Positions 1 to 9,878 are shown, counted from the first letter of the stretch. The stretch is 64,000 nt of DNA from Shewanella benthica (GCA_023284085.1 JAKVHY010000024.1:40669-104668), one strand, 5' to 3'. Numbers and translations are program-made. Notes: a model not told the origin generated them from the sequence alone.

Positions 1-1388
1 CGACGCTGATCATCAATGGTACTCTAGTCGATGCCCATGGCCAGTCAAAAAAACAGCTGCTACTTATCGATGGTAAGATAGCCAAAGTGAGTGAGACAAT
101 CACTGACACCCCTGCTGACACCAAGATTATCGATGCACAAGGCCTCTACGTTATGCCTGGTGGAATCGATGTTCATACCCACTTCAACATAGATGTAGGC
201 ATTAGCCGCAGCATAGATGACTTCTACACTGGTACCCGTTCAGCGGCCTGTGGTGGCACCACTATGATCATAGATCATATGGGTTTTGGCCCAAGAGGTT
301 GTTCATTAGGGCACCAGCTCGCCGTGTATAAAGAGTACGCTAAAGATAAGGCGGTGATCGATTATAGCTTTCATGGCGTTATCCAGCATGTAGATGATCA
401 AGTGCTGGCTGATATGCAAACCATGGTTGAAAAAGAGGGCATCTCTAGCTTCAAGCTCTACCTCACCTATGGTTATAAGCTTGATGACGACAGTACCCTT
501 AAAGCCATGGCGCGTCTCAATGAGTTAAATGCACTCACAACGGTTCATCCAGAAAATGATGCCGCCATAGCACAGCGTCGTGCTCAGTTAATTAAAGAGG
601 GCAAAATTGCCCCCAAATACCATGCCGTCAGTCGTCCACTGGAGTGTGAAGCGGAAGCGATTGCACGCACGATCAACCTAGCTAGCCTCTCTGGTAATGC
701 GCCCCTGTATATTGTCCATCTTTCTAACGGCCTAGGCCTGGATTATATCCGCTTAGCCAGAAAGAACCAGCAAGCTGTTTGGGCCGAAACTTGCCCACAG
801 TACCTATTGCTGGACGATAGCCTCTATGAAAATGAAGATGCCGTTAAATATGTGATGAGTCCTCCTCTTAGACCTAAAGCGGAACTTGAAAAGCTTTGGC
901 TGGGGCTCGAGGATGGCAGCATAGACACGGTCGCTACCGATCACTGTTCATTTACTTACCACGACCAGAAGCACAAGGGAGTCGATGACTTCACCGCTTG
1001 TCCTAATGGTATGCCGGGTGTAGAGACCCGTATGCCGCTCCTCTTCTCAGAAGGGGTGTCTAAGGGCAGGATGTCTCCTGAAAAATTTGTCGAGGTAACG
1101 AGTTTTAAACCTGCAAAACTGTTCGGCCTTTACCCACAAAAAGGCTGCCTTCTGGAAGGTTCGGATGCGGATCTTGTGTTATTCGATCCTGAACTTAAGG
1201 TCACTATCAGTCATGACAGATTACATGACAATACTGACTACACCCCTTATGAATCACATGCTGTTACTGGATGGCCAGTCATGACCATCAGTCGTGGAGA
1301 AGTCGTTGCAAATCATGGTGAGTTTCTAGGGAAAGCCGGTGCAGGGCATTTCGTGCACCGCAAGCCGTTCGATAAAAACAACATCTAA
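1..1388 (+). CDS. hyuA: D-phenylhydantoinase / dihydropyrimidinase-like amidohydrolase HyuA (5' partial)
   Basis: The reading frame is open from the left edge (frame of base 3), so the true start lies outside the window; the first in-frame ATG-like start at 87 would cut off the beginning of the beta-sandwich. The protein is a metal-dependent cyclic amidohydrolase of the dihydropyrimidinase/hydantoinase family and closely resembles E. coli HyuA (YgeZ) over its whole length. Visible motifs are GGIDVHTHFNIDVG (metal-binding HxH), the SSFKLYLTY segment with the lysine that is normally carboxylated, TVHPEN and IVHLSN (metal histidines), and VATDHC with the catalytic aspartate. It should open cyclic ureide or hydantoin intermediates of purine breakdown in the cytoplasm. 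It precedes a carbamate kinase by about 90 bases, which fits a common transcript. Family assignment is very secure; the exact substrate is inferred from the cluster. Confidence 0.93.
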   Translation, partial: TLIINGTLVDAHGQSKKQLLLIDGKIAKVSETITDTPADTKIIDAQGLYVMPGGIDVHTHFNIDVGISRSIDDFYTGTRSAACGGTTMIIDHMGFGPRGCSLGHQLAVYKEYAKDKAVIDYSFHGVIQHVDDQVLADMQTMVEKEGISSFKLYLTYGYKLDDDSTLKAMARLNELNALTTVHPENDAAIAQRRAQLIKEGKIAPKYHAVSRPLECEAEAIARTINLASLSGNAPLYIVHLSNGLGLDYIRLARKNQQAVWAETCPQYLLLDDSLYENEDAVKYVMSPPLRPKAELEKLWLGLEDGSIDTVATDHCSFTYHDQKHKGVDDFTACPNGMPGVETRMPLLFSEGVSKGRMSPEKFVEVTSFKPAKLFGLYPQKGCLLEGSDADLVLFDPELKVTISHDRLHDNTDYTPYESHAVTGWPVMTISRGEVVANHGEFLGKAGAGHFVHRKPFDKNNI

Positions 1389-1480
1389 TTCATCATTTTA
1401 TCCACAATTAACTCGCGATGGCTTCACAGTCATCTCTTTCAGAACCGCGGGTTAATGAGTCGGAGAGTCAAGGAATATTT

Positions 1481-2383
1481 ATGAAACCTATCGCTGTAGT
1501 TGCCCTGGGCGGCAACGCATTACTACGCCGTGGTGATGCACCAAGTTATGCTAACCAATTAGCCAATATAAAGATTGCTGCCGCAGCCATCGCCGAAATC
1601 GCTAAAGATTATCGCGTCGCTATCGTACACGGTAACGGCCCGCAAGTTGGCCTGTTAGCGCTACAGAACTTAGCTTATACCAAGGTATCTCCCTATCCTT
1701 TAGATGTGTTGGGCGCCGAGACTGAAGGCATGATCGGCTATATGTTGGCTCAAGAAGTTCAAAATCTAATGCCTGGCCGTGAAGTGTCTACTCTGCTGAC
1801 TCGCATCGAAGTGGATGCTAATGATAAGAGCATGCTAGATCCGACTAAGTTTGTTGGCCCGGTATATAACGAAGATGAAGCCGGTATTTTAGCTGAAGCG
1901 AATAACTGGATCATGAAGCGTGATGGTGAATTTGTTCGTCGCGTGGTGCCTTCACCTAAGCCAGTCAATATTCTGGATAAGCATGCCATCGTTACTCTGC
2001 TTGATGCTGACGAAGTGGTTATCTGCTGTGGTGGCGGCGGTATTCCAGTGTGTAAGTCTGATCTCGGTTATGTGGGTGTAGAAGGTGTTATCGATAAAGA
2101 CTTATCGGCGACACTACTTGCTAAGCAGTTGAACGCAGAGAAGTTACTTATTCTTACCGATGCCGATGCTGTCTATCTCGACTGGGGTACTGAAAACCAG
2201 CGTGCCCTGCGCCATGCAACGCCTGCTGAATTAAGCCAGTATGACTTCCCAGCCGGTTCCATGGGACCTAAGGTTGAAGCCGTAAGTGACTTCGCCGCAT
2301 TTGGCGGCAAGGCTTATATCGGTGCCTTGGAGCATGGACTCGATGTACTAGCTGAACGTTCAGGAACCTGTGTGAGTAACTAA
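1481..2383 (+). CDS. arcC: Carbamate kinase (ArcC/YbcF family)
   Basis: This is a 300-residue carbamate kinase, which makes ATP and carbamate from ADP and carbamoyl phosphate. The start is placed at ATG 1481, preceded by an AAGGA-type ribosome binding site, because the protein then begins MKPIAVVALGGNALLRRG, the canonical N-terminus; upstream in-frame codons add an unrelated extension. Other family segments are VHGNGPQVG, VASPKP-like PSPKPVNILD, the glycine run CCGGGGIPV, VIDKDLSATLLA, ILTDADAV and GSMGPKVEA. It looks closer to the YbcF (AllK) type of the allantoin pathway than to arginine-deiminase ArcC. Next to hyuA and upstream of the purine genes, it is the likely substrate-level phosphorylation step that recovers ATP from carbamoyl phosphate released during ureide degradation. 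Confidence 0.93.
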   Translation: MKPIAVVALGGNALLRRGDAPSYANQLANIKIAAAAIAEIAKDYRVAIVHGNGPQVGLLALQNLAYTKVSPYPLDVLGAETEGMIGYMLAQEVQNLMPGREVSTLLTRIEVDANDKSMLDPTKFVGPVYNEDEAGILAEANNWIMKRDGEFVRRVVPSPKPVNILDKHAIVTLLDADEVVICCGGGGIPVCKSDLGYVGVEGVIDKDLSATLLAKQLNAEKLLILTDADAVYLDWGTENQRALRHATPAELSQYDFPAGSMGPKVEAVSDFAAFGGKAYIGALEHGLDVLAERSGTCVSN

Positions 2384-2500
2384 TCGGTTTAGCGCACTGG
2401 GCTGAGTTTCCTTGCGCTAGCACACGTGTAAACATCGAATGAGCCTACGCATACATCCAGCTTAGGCGCATCATATGATCCATATTAAGGCAGTAAAAAT

Positions 2501-4132
2501 ATGAGACATACTTCCAAAGATATGACGCTACCACCAGATCTGACGGCAAAGAAAGGCTCTGGCCCGGTGCGCAGTAAGTTCCCAATCTATTCCAATTCTC
2601 TTCCCCCTTGTAATCATGCCTGCCCAACTGGCAGTAATATCCAAGAGTGGCTAGCGCTAGCTCAAGAAGAAGAATATGAAGCCGCATTCCAGGCGTTGAT
2701 CAAGAATAATCCCATGCCAGCCATTCATGGCCGCGTTTGCTATCACCCTTGTGAGAGTGTGTGTAATCGTAATGATGTCGACCAATCTGTGAGTATTCAT
2801 GCGGTAGAGCGTTATTTGGGCGATCAAGCCATAGAGCATAAATGGCCTGTGCGTTTCGAGGCCAAACCGAGTGGTAAGCGAGTACTTATTATCGGTGCCG
2901 GCCCAAGTGGTTTGGCCACGGCTTATCACCTGAAGCGCAAGGGCCATGATGTCGAGATCCGTGATAGTGCCCCCATGGCTGGTGGCATGATGCATTTTGG
3001 TATTCCCGCCTATCGTTTACCGCGCAAAGTATTAGATCAAGAGATCCAACGTATCGAAGATATGGGCATTAAGATTGTGCTCAATACTAAGGTCGAGTCT
3101 ATCTTAGCCGAGAAGGTGAGTGGCCAGTTCGATGCAGTATTCCTCGCCATCGGTGCTCACATTGGCCGCGGTGTAGACATCCCCAATGCCGATCCTGAAA
3201 AAGTGACCGATGCGGTCTCATACTTAAGAGATGTCGAGCTAGGCAAGGCGCCCAAGCTGGGTAACGTGGTGGTGGTTTATGGCGGTGGTAATACGGCCAT
3301 GGATGCGGCGCGTACCGCTAAACGTTTCGGTGCCCAGGTTAAAGTGGTCTACCGTCGAGACCGGGCTAATATGCCTGCCCATGATTTTGAATGTGTCGAA
3401 GCCATGGAAGAGGGTGTCGAGTTTCATTGGCAGCGCACCATCAATCAGATAGATGGTCAGCAATTTACCTTAGAGAAGATGGTGATCAACGCAGAGGGTA
3501 AGCCTCAGCCAACAGGTGAGTTCGAGACGCTGCAAGCCGACTCATTAATTCTGGCTCTAGGTCAGAATATCGATACCAAGCTCACTAAGGCAATTCCGGA
3601 CGTTGAGCATAAGTGGGATGGCAGTGTTGTGGTTAACGACAACATGATGACAGGCTATAAAGGCTTGTTCGCCGGTGGTGACATGGTGCCTTGTGACCGC
3701 ACGGTCACCATCGCGGTCGGCCATGGTAAGAAAGCGGCAGCCAATATCGATGCTTTTCTCAAGGGACGCATCTTTACTAAGGTCGAGAAAACGCCACTCA
3801 TCAAGCTAGATAAGTTACACCTTTGGTATAAAACCGATGCAGAGCAAAGCGAGCAACCCGCGACAGATCCTGTCGAGCGCCGCAAGAACTTTGACGAAGT
3901 GCTCGGCGGATTAACCGAGCAAGAGGCCCTTTATGAGGCCCAGCGTTGTTACTCCTGTGGTAACTGTTTCGAGTGTAATGGCTGCTTAGCTGCCTGTCCT
4001 CATGGAGCGATCACTTACTTAGGCAAAGGTAAAGGCTATAAGGTTGATTATGACAAGTGTACCGGTTGTAACGCTTGCTATTCCCAATGTCCATGTCATG
4101 CCATCGAGATGGTAGCGGCCGAGCAGGCTTAG
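2501..4132 (+). CDS. GltD-like FAD/NAD(P)H oxidoreductase with N- and C-terminal iron-sulfur clusters
   Basis: A 543-residue flavoprotein of the glutamate synthase small-subunit family. The N-terminal Fe-S helical domain has CNHACPTGSN near residue 37 and VCYHPCESVCNR further on. A FAD Rossmann motif GAGPSGLATAYHL follows near residue 131, and an NAD(P)H motif VYGGGNTAMDAA near residue 260. The C-terminus adds two 4Fe-4S motifs, CNGCLAACPHGA and CTGCNACYSQCPCHA, which simple GltD proteins lack. It should pass electrons between NAD(P)H and a ferredoxin-like partner. ATG 2501 has an AAGG box about ten bases upstream. Its stop lies eight bases before the start of the pyruvate:ferredoxin oxidoreductase, so the two are translationally close and probably form one redox unit. 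Exact electron direction is inference. Confidence 0.85.
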   Translation: MRHTSKDMTLPPDLTAKKGSGPVRSKFPIYSNSLPPCNHACPTGSNIQEWLALAQEEEYEAAFQALIKNNPMPAIHGRVCYHPCESVCNRNDVDQSVSIHAVERYLGDQAIEHKWPVRFEAKPSGKRVLIIGAGPSGLATAYHLKRKGHDVEIRDSAPMAGGMMHFGIPAYRLPRKVLDQEIQRIEDMGIKIVLNTKVESILAEKVSGQFDAVFLAIGAHIGRGVDIPNADPEKVTDAVSYLRDVELGKAPKLGNVVVVYGGGNTAMDAARTAKRFGAQVKVVYRRDRANMPAHDFECVEAMEEGVEFHWQRTINQIDGQQFTLEKMVINAEGKPQPTGEFETLQADSLILALGQNIDTKLTKAIPDVEHKWDGSVVVNDNMMTGYKGLFAGGDMVPCDRTVTIAVGHGKKAAANIDAFLKGRIFTKVEKTPLIKLDKLHLWYKTDAEQSEQPATDPVERRKNFDEVLGGLTEQEALYEAQRCYSCGNCFECNGCLAACPHGAITYLGKGKGYKVDYDKCTGCNACYSQCPCHAIEMVAAEQA

Positions 4133-4140
4133 GAGCAGAT

Positions 4141-7100
4141 ATGAAAACAACAGAATTAAACTCAGTCACGGCTTCGATGCACACCTGTGATGGTAATGAG
4201 GCCGCGGCCCATATCGCCTATCGTGTCAGCGAAGTATGTGCCATCTATCCTATTACGCCGTCTTCGACCATGGCGGAGCTCGCCGAGGAGTGGGCGGCTA
4301 AAGATATTCGTAATATCTGGCAAGGGATCCCACTTATCGCCTCGATGCAGAGCGAAGGTGGCGCGGCTGGTACCGTGCATGGCTCATTGCAAAGTGGCGC
4401 CCTGACTACCACATTTACGGCTTCCCAAGGCTTGCTGCTGATGTTGCCGAACATGTATAAAATTGCCGGTGAGCTAACCGCGACGGTATTCCATGTTGCC
4501 GCGCGTTCATTGGCGGCCCAAGGGTTATCTATCTTTGGTGATCATCAGGATGTGATGGCGGCCAGAGGCACTGGCTTCGCGCTATTAGCATCATCTTCGG
4601 TGCAAGAGTCCCATGATATGGCGATGGTGGCTCACGCCGCCACGTTAGATGCGCGGATCCCTTTTATGCACTTCTTCGATGGTTTCAGAACCTCCCACGA
4701 AGTGAATAAAATTGCGCTTATTAGTGATACCGATATTCGCGCTATGATCGATGACAAACTTGTCAGAGCCCATAGAGAGCGAGGTCTGAGCCCAAATAAA
4801 CCCTTTATCCGCGGTACTGCGCAAAATCCAGATGTCTATTTCCAGGGCCGCGAAACGGTGACAGCGTTTTACAATAAGACGCCTGAGATCGTGCAGGCTT
4901 GCATGGATAAACTCGGTGATATCACCGGCCGTTACTATAAACTGATAGAGTTTTATGGTGATGAAGCCGCAGAGCGGGTGATCATCGCCATGGGCTCAGG
5001 TATCGAAACCGTTAGAGAGACAGTCGACGCCTTAAACCGGGCGGGTGAAAAAGTGGGTCTGTTACAGGTAAGATTGTACCGTCCATTGAGTGCTGAGCAT
5101 CTGCTTGCGGCCCTGCCTAAGACGGTTAAGAAGATAGCTGTGCTTGATAGAACCAAGGAGCCAGGTGCTAATGGCGATCCTCTCTATCAAGATATCTTAA
5201 CCTCTCTGGTCGATAGTTATAGTGAGCAAGATAATCTGTCGCAGATGCCTATGCTAGTGGCGGGACGTTATGGCCTGTCTAGCAAAGAATTTACCCCGGC
5301 TATGGTTAAAGGTGTGTTTGAAAACTTGTCTAAGGACAAGCCCAAGAAACATTTCACCTTAGGTATTATTGATGATGTTTGCCACTCTCACCTCGAGTTC
5401 GATGCCAGTTATGACATAGAATCGAAGGATGTTGTGCGGGCTATCTTCTATGGTCTCGGTGCCGACGGTACCGTAGGTGCGAATAAAAATACCATCAAGA
5501 TCATAGGTGAAGATCCTGATTATTTCGCTCAGGGCTATTTCGTCTATGATTCGAAAAAGTCAGGCTCACAAACCGAGTCTCACCTACGCTTTGGTAAGGA
5601 GGCCATTAACAGCCCTTACCTTATCCAATCGGCCAACTTCGTTGCCTGTCATCAGGCGACCTTCGTCGATACTACCGATATGTTAGCTAAGGCGACAGAA
5701 AACGCCGTGTTCCTGCTTAATACCCAGGCCAGTGCCGACAAGGTGTGGGATACGCTACCCGCCAAGATGCAGTCTCAATTGATTGAGAAAAAAATGAGCA
5801 TGCACGTGATCGATGCCTACAAGGTGGGTGAAGATACGGGCATGGGCAAGCGCATTAACACCATAATGCAGACGTGTTTCTTTGCCCTTTCGGGTGTGTT
5901 AGAAAAAGACGTCGCCATCGAAAAGATCAAAAAATCCATCGTTAAAACCTATACCCATAAAGGGCCTAAGGTCATTGAGAAAAACTTCGCCGCAGTGGAT
6001 CACACCTTAGCTCACCTCGAAGAGGTGAAGATACCCGCATCAGTCACCGCCAAGGTGATTGATAGACCCGTGGTTGATGATAAAGCGCCTGATTTTGTCA
6101 AACAGGTTACCGCTAAGATGATGGCAGGTAAGGGCGATCTCATCCCTGTCTCTATGCTACCTGTCGATGGTACTTACCCATCGGGCACGACCCAGTGGGA
6201 GAAGCGCGATATCGCATTGCAGATCCCGGTGTGGGAAGAGACAGCCTGTATCCAATGTGGTAACTGCTCAATCGTCTGTCCCCATGCGGCGATCCGCGCC
6301 AAGTTCTTTGACAAGTCTTTACTCGATACGGCGCCGGATGGCTTCAAGTCTCATACCATTACCGCTCGCGGTTTCCCCGATACCCGTTACACCTTGCAGG
6401 TCTATGCACAAGATTGTACCGGTTGTACCTTGTGTGTCGATGCCTGTCCTATGGTGATACAAGAGGCAACAGACACGAGTCCTGAGATCAAAGCCATCAA
6501 TATGCAGCCTAAAGGGCCGTATATGGAGCAAGCTAAGAAAGATCTCGATTTCTTTATCTCAATCCCTTACAACGACAGATCACGAGTGGATTTCTCACAT
6601 GTTCGTGGTGCTCAGTTCTTGCAGCCTCTGTTCGAGTTCTCGGGGGCCTGTTCTGGCTGTGGTGAAACACCTTACCTTAAGCTAGTGTCTCAGCTCTTTG
6701 GTGACCGCTTAATGATCGCCAATGCGACAGGTTGCTCATCTATCTATGGCGGTAACTTACCCACCACACCTTGGGCTAAGAATGATGCCGGCCGTGGACC
6801 TGCTTGGGCTAACTCACTGTTTGAAGATAACGCCGAGTTTGGCTTTGGTTTCCGTTTAGCGGCCATTAAGCAACAAGAGATGGCTAAGCAGTTATTGGTT
6901 AATATCAGTCAAGACCCGCAAGGGGATCTCAGGCCCGAACTGGTCGATAAGATACTCAATGGCGAGCAAGAGTCTGAGTCTGAGATACAGGCGCAGATTA
7001 AACGCGTCGACGAGCTGAAAATTGAGCTGGAGAAGCATGGAACGGAAGATGCGCTTAACCTTATCTCGGTTGCCGATCAGCTGATCCGTCGTTCAATCTG

Positions 7101-7782
7101 GATAATAGGCGGTGATGGCTGGGCTTATGATATTGGCTCTAGTGGCTTAGATCATGTGTTAGCCAGTGGTGCCGATGTCAATGTGTTGGTGATGGATACC
7201 GAAGTGTACTCTAACACCGGCGGTCAAATGTCTAAATCGACGCCTCTGGGCGCAGTGGCTAAATTTGCTGCCGCGGGTAAGCAGACCACCAAGAAAGATG
7301 TGGCAATGCAAGCTATCTCCTATAACAACGTCTACGTTGCTCGTATCGCCTTAGGCGGCGATCCACAGCAGTCGCTGTTGGCAATGCGAGAAGCGGAAGC
7401 CTATAAGGGACCCTCGCTCATTATAGCTTACAGTCACTGTATTGCTCATGGTATTGACATGGAAAAAGGGTTACGTCAGCAGCAGCTAGCAGTTAAGTCG
7501 GGTCACTGGCCTTTGTTTAGGTACAACCCGGGTCTGCGTGAGGTAGGAGAGAATCCATTCTCACTCGATTCACTGAGACCTAGCATCTCCTTGAAGGAGT
7601 ATCGCTCTCATGAGGCTAGATTCACTATGCTGACACGCAGTGATCCTGAGTTAGCCGAATCACTAACAAACCGGGCGCAGCAAGTCTTGGAGCGTCGATG
7701 GAAACTCTATGAGGAGATAGCGTCGCGCGCTGGAGGTGAGGTGGCGGCTCATGTAGAAGTTGATCTTGAGGATATCCATTAA
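4141..7782 (+). CDS. nifJ: Pyruvate:ferredoxin (flavodoxin) oxidoreductase
   Basis: A single-chain 1213-residue PFOR of the NifJ/YdbK type, which oxidises pyruvate with CoA to acetyl-CoA and CO2 and reduces ferredoxin or flavodoxin. ATG 4141 is chosen because it follows AGGAG directly and yields the usual N-terminus; a longer frame overlaps the preceding gene. Visible parts in order: YPITPSSTMAELAEEW (domain I), FGLGADGTVGANK-like LGADGTVGANKNT (domain III), two 4Fe-4S motifs CIQCGNCSIVCP and CTGCTLCVDACP, the proximal cluster CSGCGETPYLKL, and the thiamine diphosphate site GGDGWAYDIGSSGLDH with YSNTGGQ. Its place beside ureide genes suggests it uses pyruvate made in the pathway (for example by a diaminopropionate ammonia-lyase expected upstream), supplying reductant for YgfK-type steps. 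That coupling is inference. Confidence 0.95.
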   Translation: MKTTELNSVTASMHTCDGNEAAAHIAYRVSEVCAIYPITPSSTMAELAEEWAAKDIRNIWQGIPLIASMQSEGGAAGTVHGSLQSGALTTTFTASQGLLLMLPNMYKIAGELTATVFHVAARSLAAQGLSIFGDHQDVMAARGTGFALLASSSVQESHDMAMVAHAATLDARIPFMHFFDGFRTSHEVNKIALISDTDIRAMIDDKLVRAHRERGLSPNKPFIRGTAQNPDVYFQGRETVTAFYNKTPEIVQACMDKLGDITGRYYKLIEFYGDEAAERVIIAMGSGIETVRETVDALNRAGEKVGLLQVRLYRPLSAEHLLAALPKTVKKIAVLDRTKEPGANGDPLYQDILTSLVDSYSEQDNLSQMPMLVAGRYGLSSKEFTPAMVKGVFENLSKDKPKKHFTLGIIDDVCHSHLEFDASYDIESKDVVRAIFYGLGADGTVGANKNTIKIIGEDPDYFAQGYFVYDSKKSGSQTESHLRFGKEAINSPYLIQSANFVACHQATFVDTTDMLAKATENAVFLLNTQASADKVWDTLPAKMQSQLIEKKMSMHVIDAYKVGEDTGMGKRINTIMQTCFFALSGVLEKDVAIEKIKKSIVKTYTHKGPKVIEKNFAAVDHTLAHLEEVKIPASVTAKVIDRPVVDDKAPDFVKQVTAKMMAGKGDLIPVSMLPVDGTYPSGTTQWEKRDIALQIPVWEETACIQCGNCSIVCPHAAIRAKFFDKSLLDTAPDGFKSHTITARGFPDTRYTLQVYAQDCTGCTLCVDACPMVIQEATDTSPEIKAINMQPKGPYMEQAKKDLDFFISIPYNDRSRVDFSHVRGAQFLQPLFEFSGACSGCGETPYLKLVSQLFGDRLMIANATGCSSIYGGNLPTTPWAKNDAGRGPAWANSLFEDNAEFGFGFRLAAIKQQEMAKQLLVNISQDPQGDLRPELVDKILNGEQESESEIQAQIKRVDELKIELEKHGTEDALNLISVADQLIRRSIWIIGGDGWAYDIGSSGLDHVLASGADVNVLVMDTEVYSNTGGQMSKSTPLGAVAKFAAAGKQTTKKDVAMQAISYNNVYVARIALGGDPQQSLLAMREAEAYKGPSLIIAYSHCIAHGIDMEKGLRQQQLAVKSGHWPLFRYNPGLREVGENPFSLDSLRPSISLKEYRSHEARFTMLTRSDPELAESLTNRAQQVLERRWKLYEEIASRAGGEVAAHVEVDLEDIH

Positions 7783-7805
7783 TCTTTAGAGTGGACTTAA
7801 TCCTA

Positions 7806-7836
7806 TGGAGGCGATGACCGCGCCTCCAGTTTTTTA
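7806..7836 (+). terminator. Rho-independent terminator after nifJ
   Basis: An 8-base-pair stem TGGAGGCG/CGCCTCCA with a seven-base loop is followed by GTTTTTTATT, 24 bases after the nifJ stop. Confidence 0.85.
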
Positions 7837-7841
7837 TTCTT

Positions 7842-7868
7842 AGGTGTCATCGACAAGCGATGACACCT
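7842..7868 (+). terminator. Second hairpin after nifJ
   Basis: A perfect 11-base-pair stem AGGTGTCATCG/CGATGACACCT with loop ACAAG sits just behind the first terminator. It has only a weak T-run after it, so it may be a backup terminator or an RNA-stabilising hairpin. Confidence 0.5.
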
Positions 7869-8177
7869 TTATCATCCCACTCTTATACTCATCCCTATTC
7901 TATACCCATGGCTATTGAGTCGCCTCAAGCTAGTTCATCACACTATTCACTATTCAATCAAGAGAACACCCAGCAGGTTTGCCGCTGGCTTGTTCAATAC
8001 TCGCGTATCAGACCCATCTAATCAGTGCTATACCCATGACACTGTTCAGTTTCATGTTGATACTTATAGGCTTGATAATAAGCTTTGGTCTTGGTCTTGG
8101 TCTTGGTTATTTCAGTACCTCTAGCTTGTACCCTAGATAATCCACCGTGGGTTCATTTATACCTATGGAAATTAGAC
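7869..8177. other. Non-coding stretch between convergent nifJ and yqeB
   Basis: No convincing gene is present; short open frames here lack family features and ribosome binding sites. The only structure seen is a short tandem hexamer TTGGTC repeated three to four times around 8094-8108. Confidence 0.5.
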
Positions 8178-8204
8178 ACAAAAAAGGGAGCCTGCTGGCT
8201 CCCT
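8178..8204 (-). terminator. Terminator of the yqeC-yqeB operon
   Basis: On the minus strand an 8-base-pair stem AGGGAGCC/GGCTCCCT with a four-base loop is followed by a run of T (seen as AAAAAA at 8178-8184 on the plus strand), about 80 bases beyond the yqeB stop. Confidence 0.8.
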
Positions 8205-8282
8205 AAGGTTGAATCTCTTGTGCTTAACGCTTGCCTGTTGCTCAAGGCCAACCATGGTTGGTTAAATCTTTGGCTCGAGTCG

Positions 8283-9878
8283 TTATATGCTGCGCATATC
8301 TAAGTGTAGTAATGCCTCTAGCACACTACCGCCGATGGCACGGGCTTTATCAGATACGCTCAGGTGGTCGGCTTTATCTCCCCTTGGGTCGATATCGCCA
8401 ATTTTAAAGCCTTGATGAACCTCTAGCCCTTCATTAAGCAGGCCCCTGACCTTGCCGGACATGGGCGCTATGATAGGGGTGTCGTTCACCTGGGCGATAA
8501 GCTCGCCCTCTTTGACTATGTCGCCTAAGCTGACATGGCAGCGCATGGTGCCGGCTTCGGGGGCTCTTAACACCCTTTGGTGAGTGTAGCCGCCGATGTT
8601 GCCCGGAATACCGGTATTAGGGGCTGTCTCACCTTGATATATGATGCGGCCTAAGTGATGGCCGCGATTGGTTTCGATAACGGCATCGCAGTCCACTCCA
8701 GCCATAAAGCCGGGACCGAGAGCCACTGTGTGTGGCGCCAGTGCTTTTGTGGTGCCTAAGTTGCGCTTAGCCAGGATGGCATCGACCACAAAGTTTGGCT
8801 GTAATTTTGCCGCGGTTTTGCAGTCTTCATCGACCAATACAGGGATCATGCCCTTATCGATGAGCTTAAAGATCGAATTATAAGAGTTGGCCTTTTTGGC
8901 GGTGATCCCCTCGACTGTGGCTGTATCATCGAATAGGCACTGGGCAAAGGAGACGGAGCGACGGATAATCGTTGGTTTAGCGATATCTGTCATTACGACC
9001 TTAAAGCCGACATTGTGCAGACGTACGGCAACCCCGGTGGCGATATCGCCGGCGCCGCGGATCAGTACTAAACGTTTGCGGTTGATGCGCGGGTCGTCTT
9101 TCATCAGGCCGCCAGCGGCACCATTCTTGACCTTCAATATCTCGCCCATGATGCTGACAGCGAGCTCTTCCGGCGTCTCGGCCCCTATGCTAAAGCCGAT
9201 GGGAGAGTAGACGGCTTGGACTCTCTCATCACTTATGCCAATATTTTTCAGGTGACTAAAGAGGGTCTGTAATTTACGTTTACTGGCTAACAGGCCGATA
9301 TATTTGGTTTCTTGATTGATAATTTTAGTGATCGCGTCTTTATCTTCATGATTTGAGGCGATAACCAGGTAACTTTGCTCTGTGATAGTGAGCTTATCGA
9401 TGGCCTGCACCATGGTGTCAGCAAAGATAAGTTTACTGCCCTGTGGAAAGTTCTCCTTGGCTAAGCTGTCGGCATAGGTATCGACGACAGTAATGTCGAA
9501 ACCTAAGACATGGGCGGCCTGAGCCACGGCTTGGTTGACATGGCCCGCACCGATAAGAATTAACGGCGCCTTTAAACCAAATACATCGATATGTATCGAC
9601 ATAGTGCCGCCACAATCCATGTCCATGGAATCGGGGCCGGTGCGGGTCATGCGGCCTTTCACCACTCTGGGATCTCTCTGTTGGATAGCCTCGATGGCTT
9701 GTTCGATAACATAGCGCTCAATCATGCCGCCACCTATGGTACCTAGTGTGGTGCCGTCGGCTTTAATTATCATCTGTCCTTGATGTCTGGGAGCCGATCC
9801 TGATGTTTCGAGGATATTAGCCAGGGCGAAAGGGATGTTGAGTTCTTCTAATTCAGCAGCACGAGCAAAAATATTCAT
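8283..9878 (-). CDS. yqeB: YqeB: XdhC-like plus YqeB-domain maturation factor of selenium-dependent molybdenum hydroxylases
   Basis: A 531-residue two-part protein. Residues 1 to about 255 form an XdhC/CoxI-type module: MIIKADGTTLGTIGGGMIE, a Rossmann segment LILIGAGHVNQAVAQAA, and GLLASKRKLQTLF. From about residue 268 follows the YqeB module (EF2563 family of selenium-dependent molybdenum hydroxylase systems), starting LVLIRGAGDIATGVAVRL, then GITAKKANS and the closing GDIDPRGDKADHLSVSDKARA. XdhC proteins bind molybdopterin cofactor, help sulfurate it and insert it into xanthine dehydrogenase. It is encoded 33 bases downstream of yqeC. The presence of this gene suggests at least one xanthine dehydrogenase in the window carries a selenium-containing cofactor; that is known from the family context, not shown by the sequence. 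Confidence 0.92.
   Translation of the reverse strand: MNIFARAAELEELNIPFALANILETSGSAPRHQGQMIIKADGTTLGTIGGGMIERYVIEQAIEAIQQRDPRVVKGRMTRTGPDSMDMDCGGTMSIHIDVFGLKAPLILIGAGHVNQAVAQAAHVLGFDITVVDTYADSLAKENFPQGSKLIFADTMVQAIDKLTITEQSYLVIASNHEDKDAITKIINQETKYIGLLASKRKLQTLFSHLKNIGISDERVQAVYSPIGFSIGAETPEELAVSIMGEILKVKNGAAGGLMKDDPRINRKRLVLIRGAGDIATGVAVRLHNVGFKVVMTDIAKPTIIRRSVSFAQCLFDDTATVEGITAKKANSYNSIFKLIDKGMIPVLVDEDCKTAAKLQPNFVVDAILAKRNLGTTKALAPHTVALGPGFMAGVDCDAVIETNRGHHLGRIIYQGETAPNTGIPGNIGGYTHQRVLRAPEAGTMRCHVSLGDIVKEGELIAQVNDTPIIAPMSGKVRGLLNEGLEVHQGFKIGDIDPRGDKADHLSVSDKARAIGGSVLEALLHLDMRSI

Noticed and set aside
7915..8303. Two overlapping open frames of about 70 codons between nifJ and yqeB
   Set aside because: No ribosome binding sites, no family resemblance, one runs through the yqeB terminator and is rich in the TTGGTC repeat.
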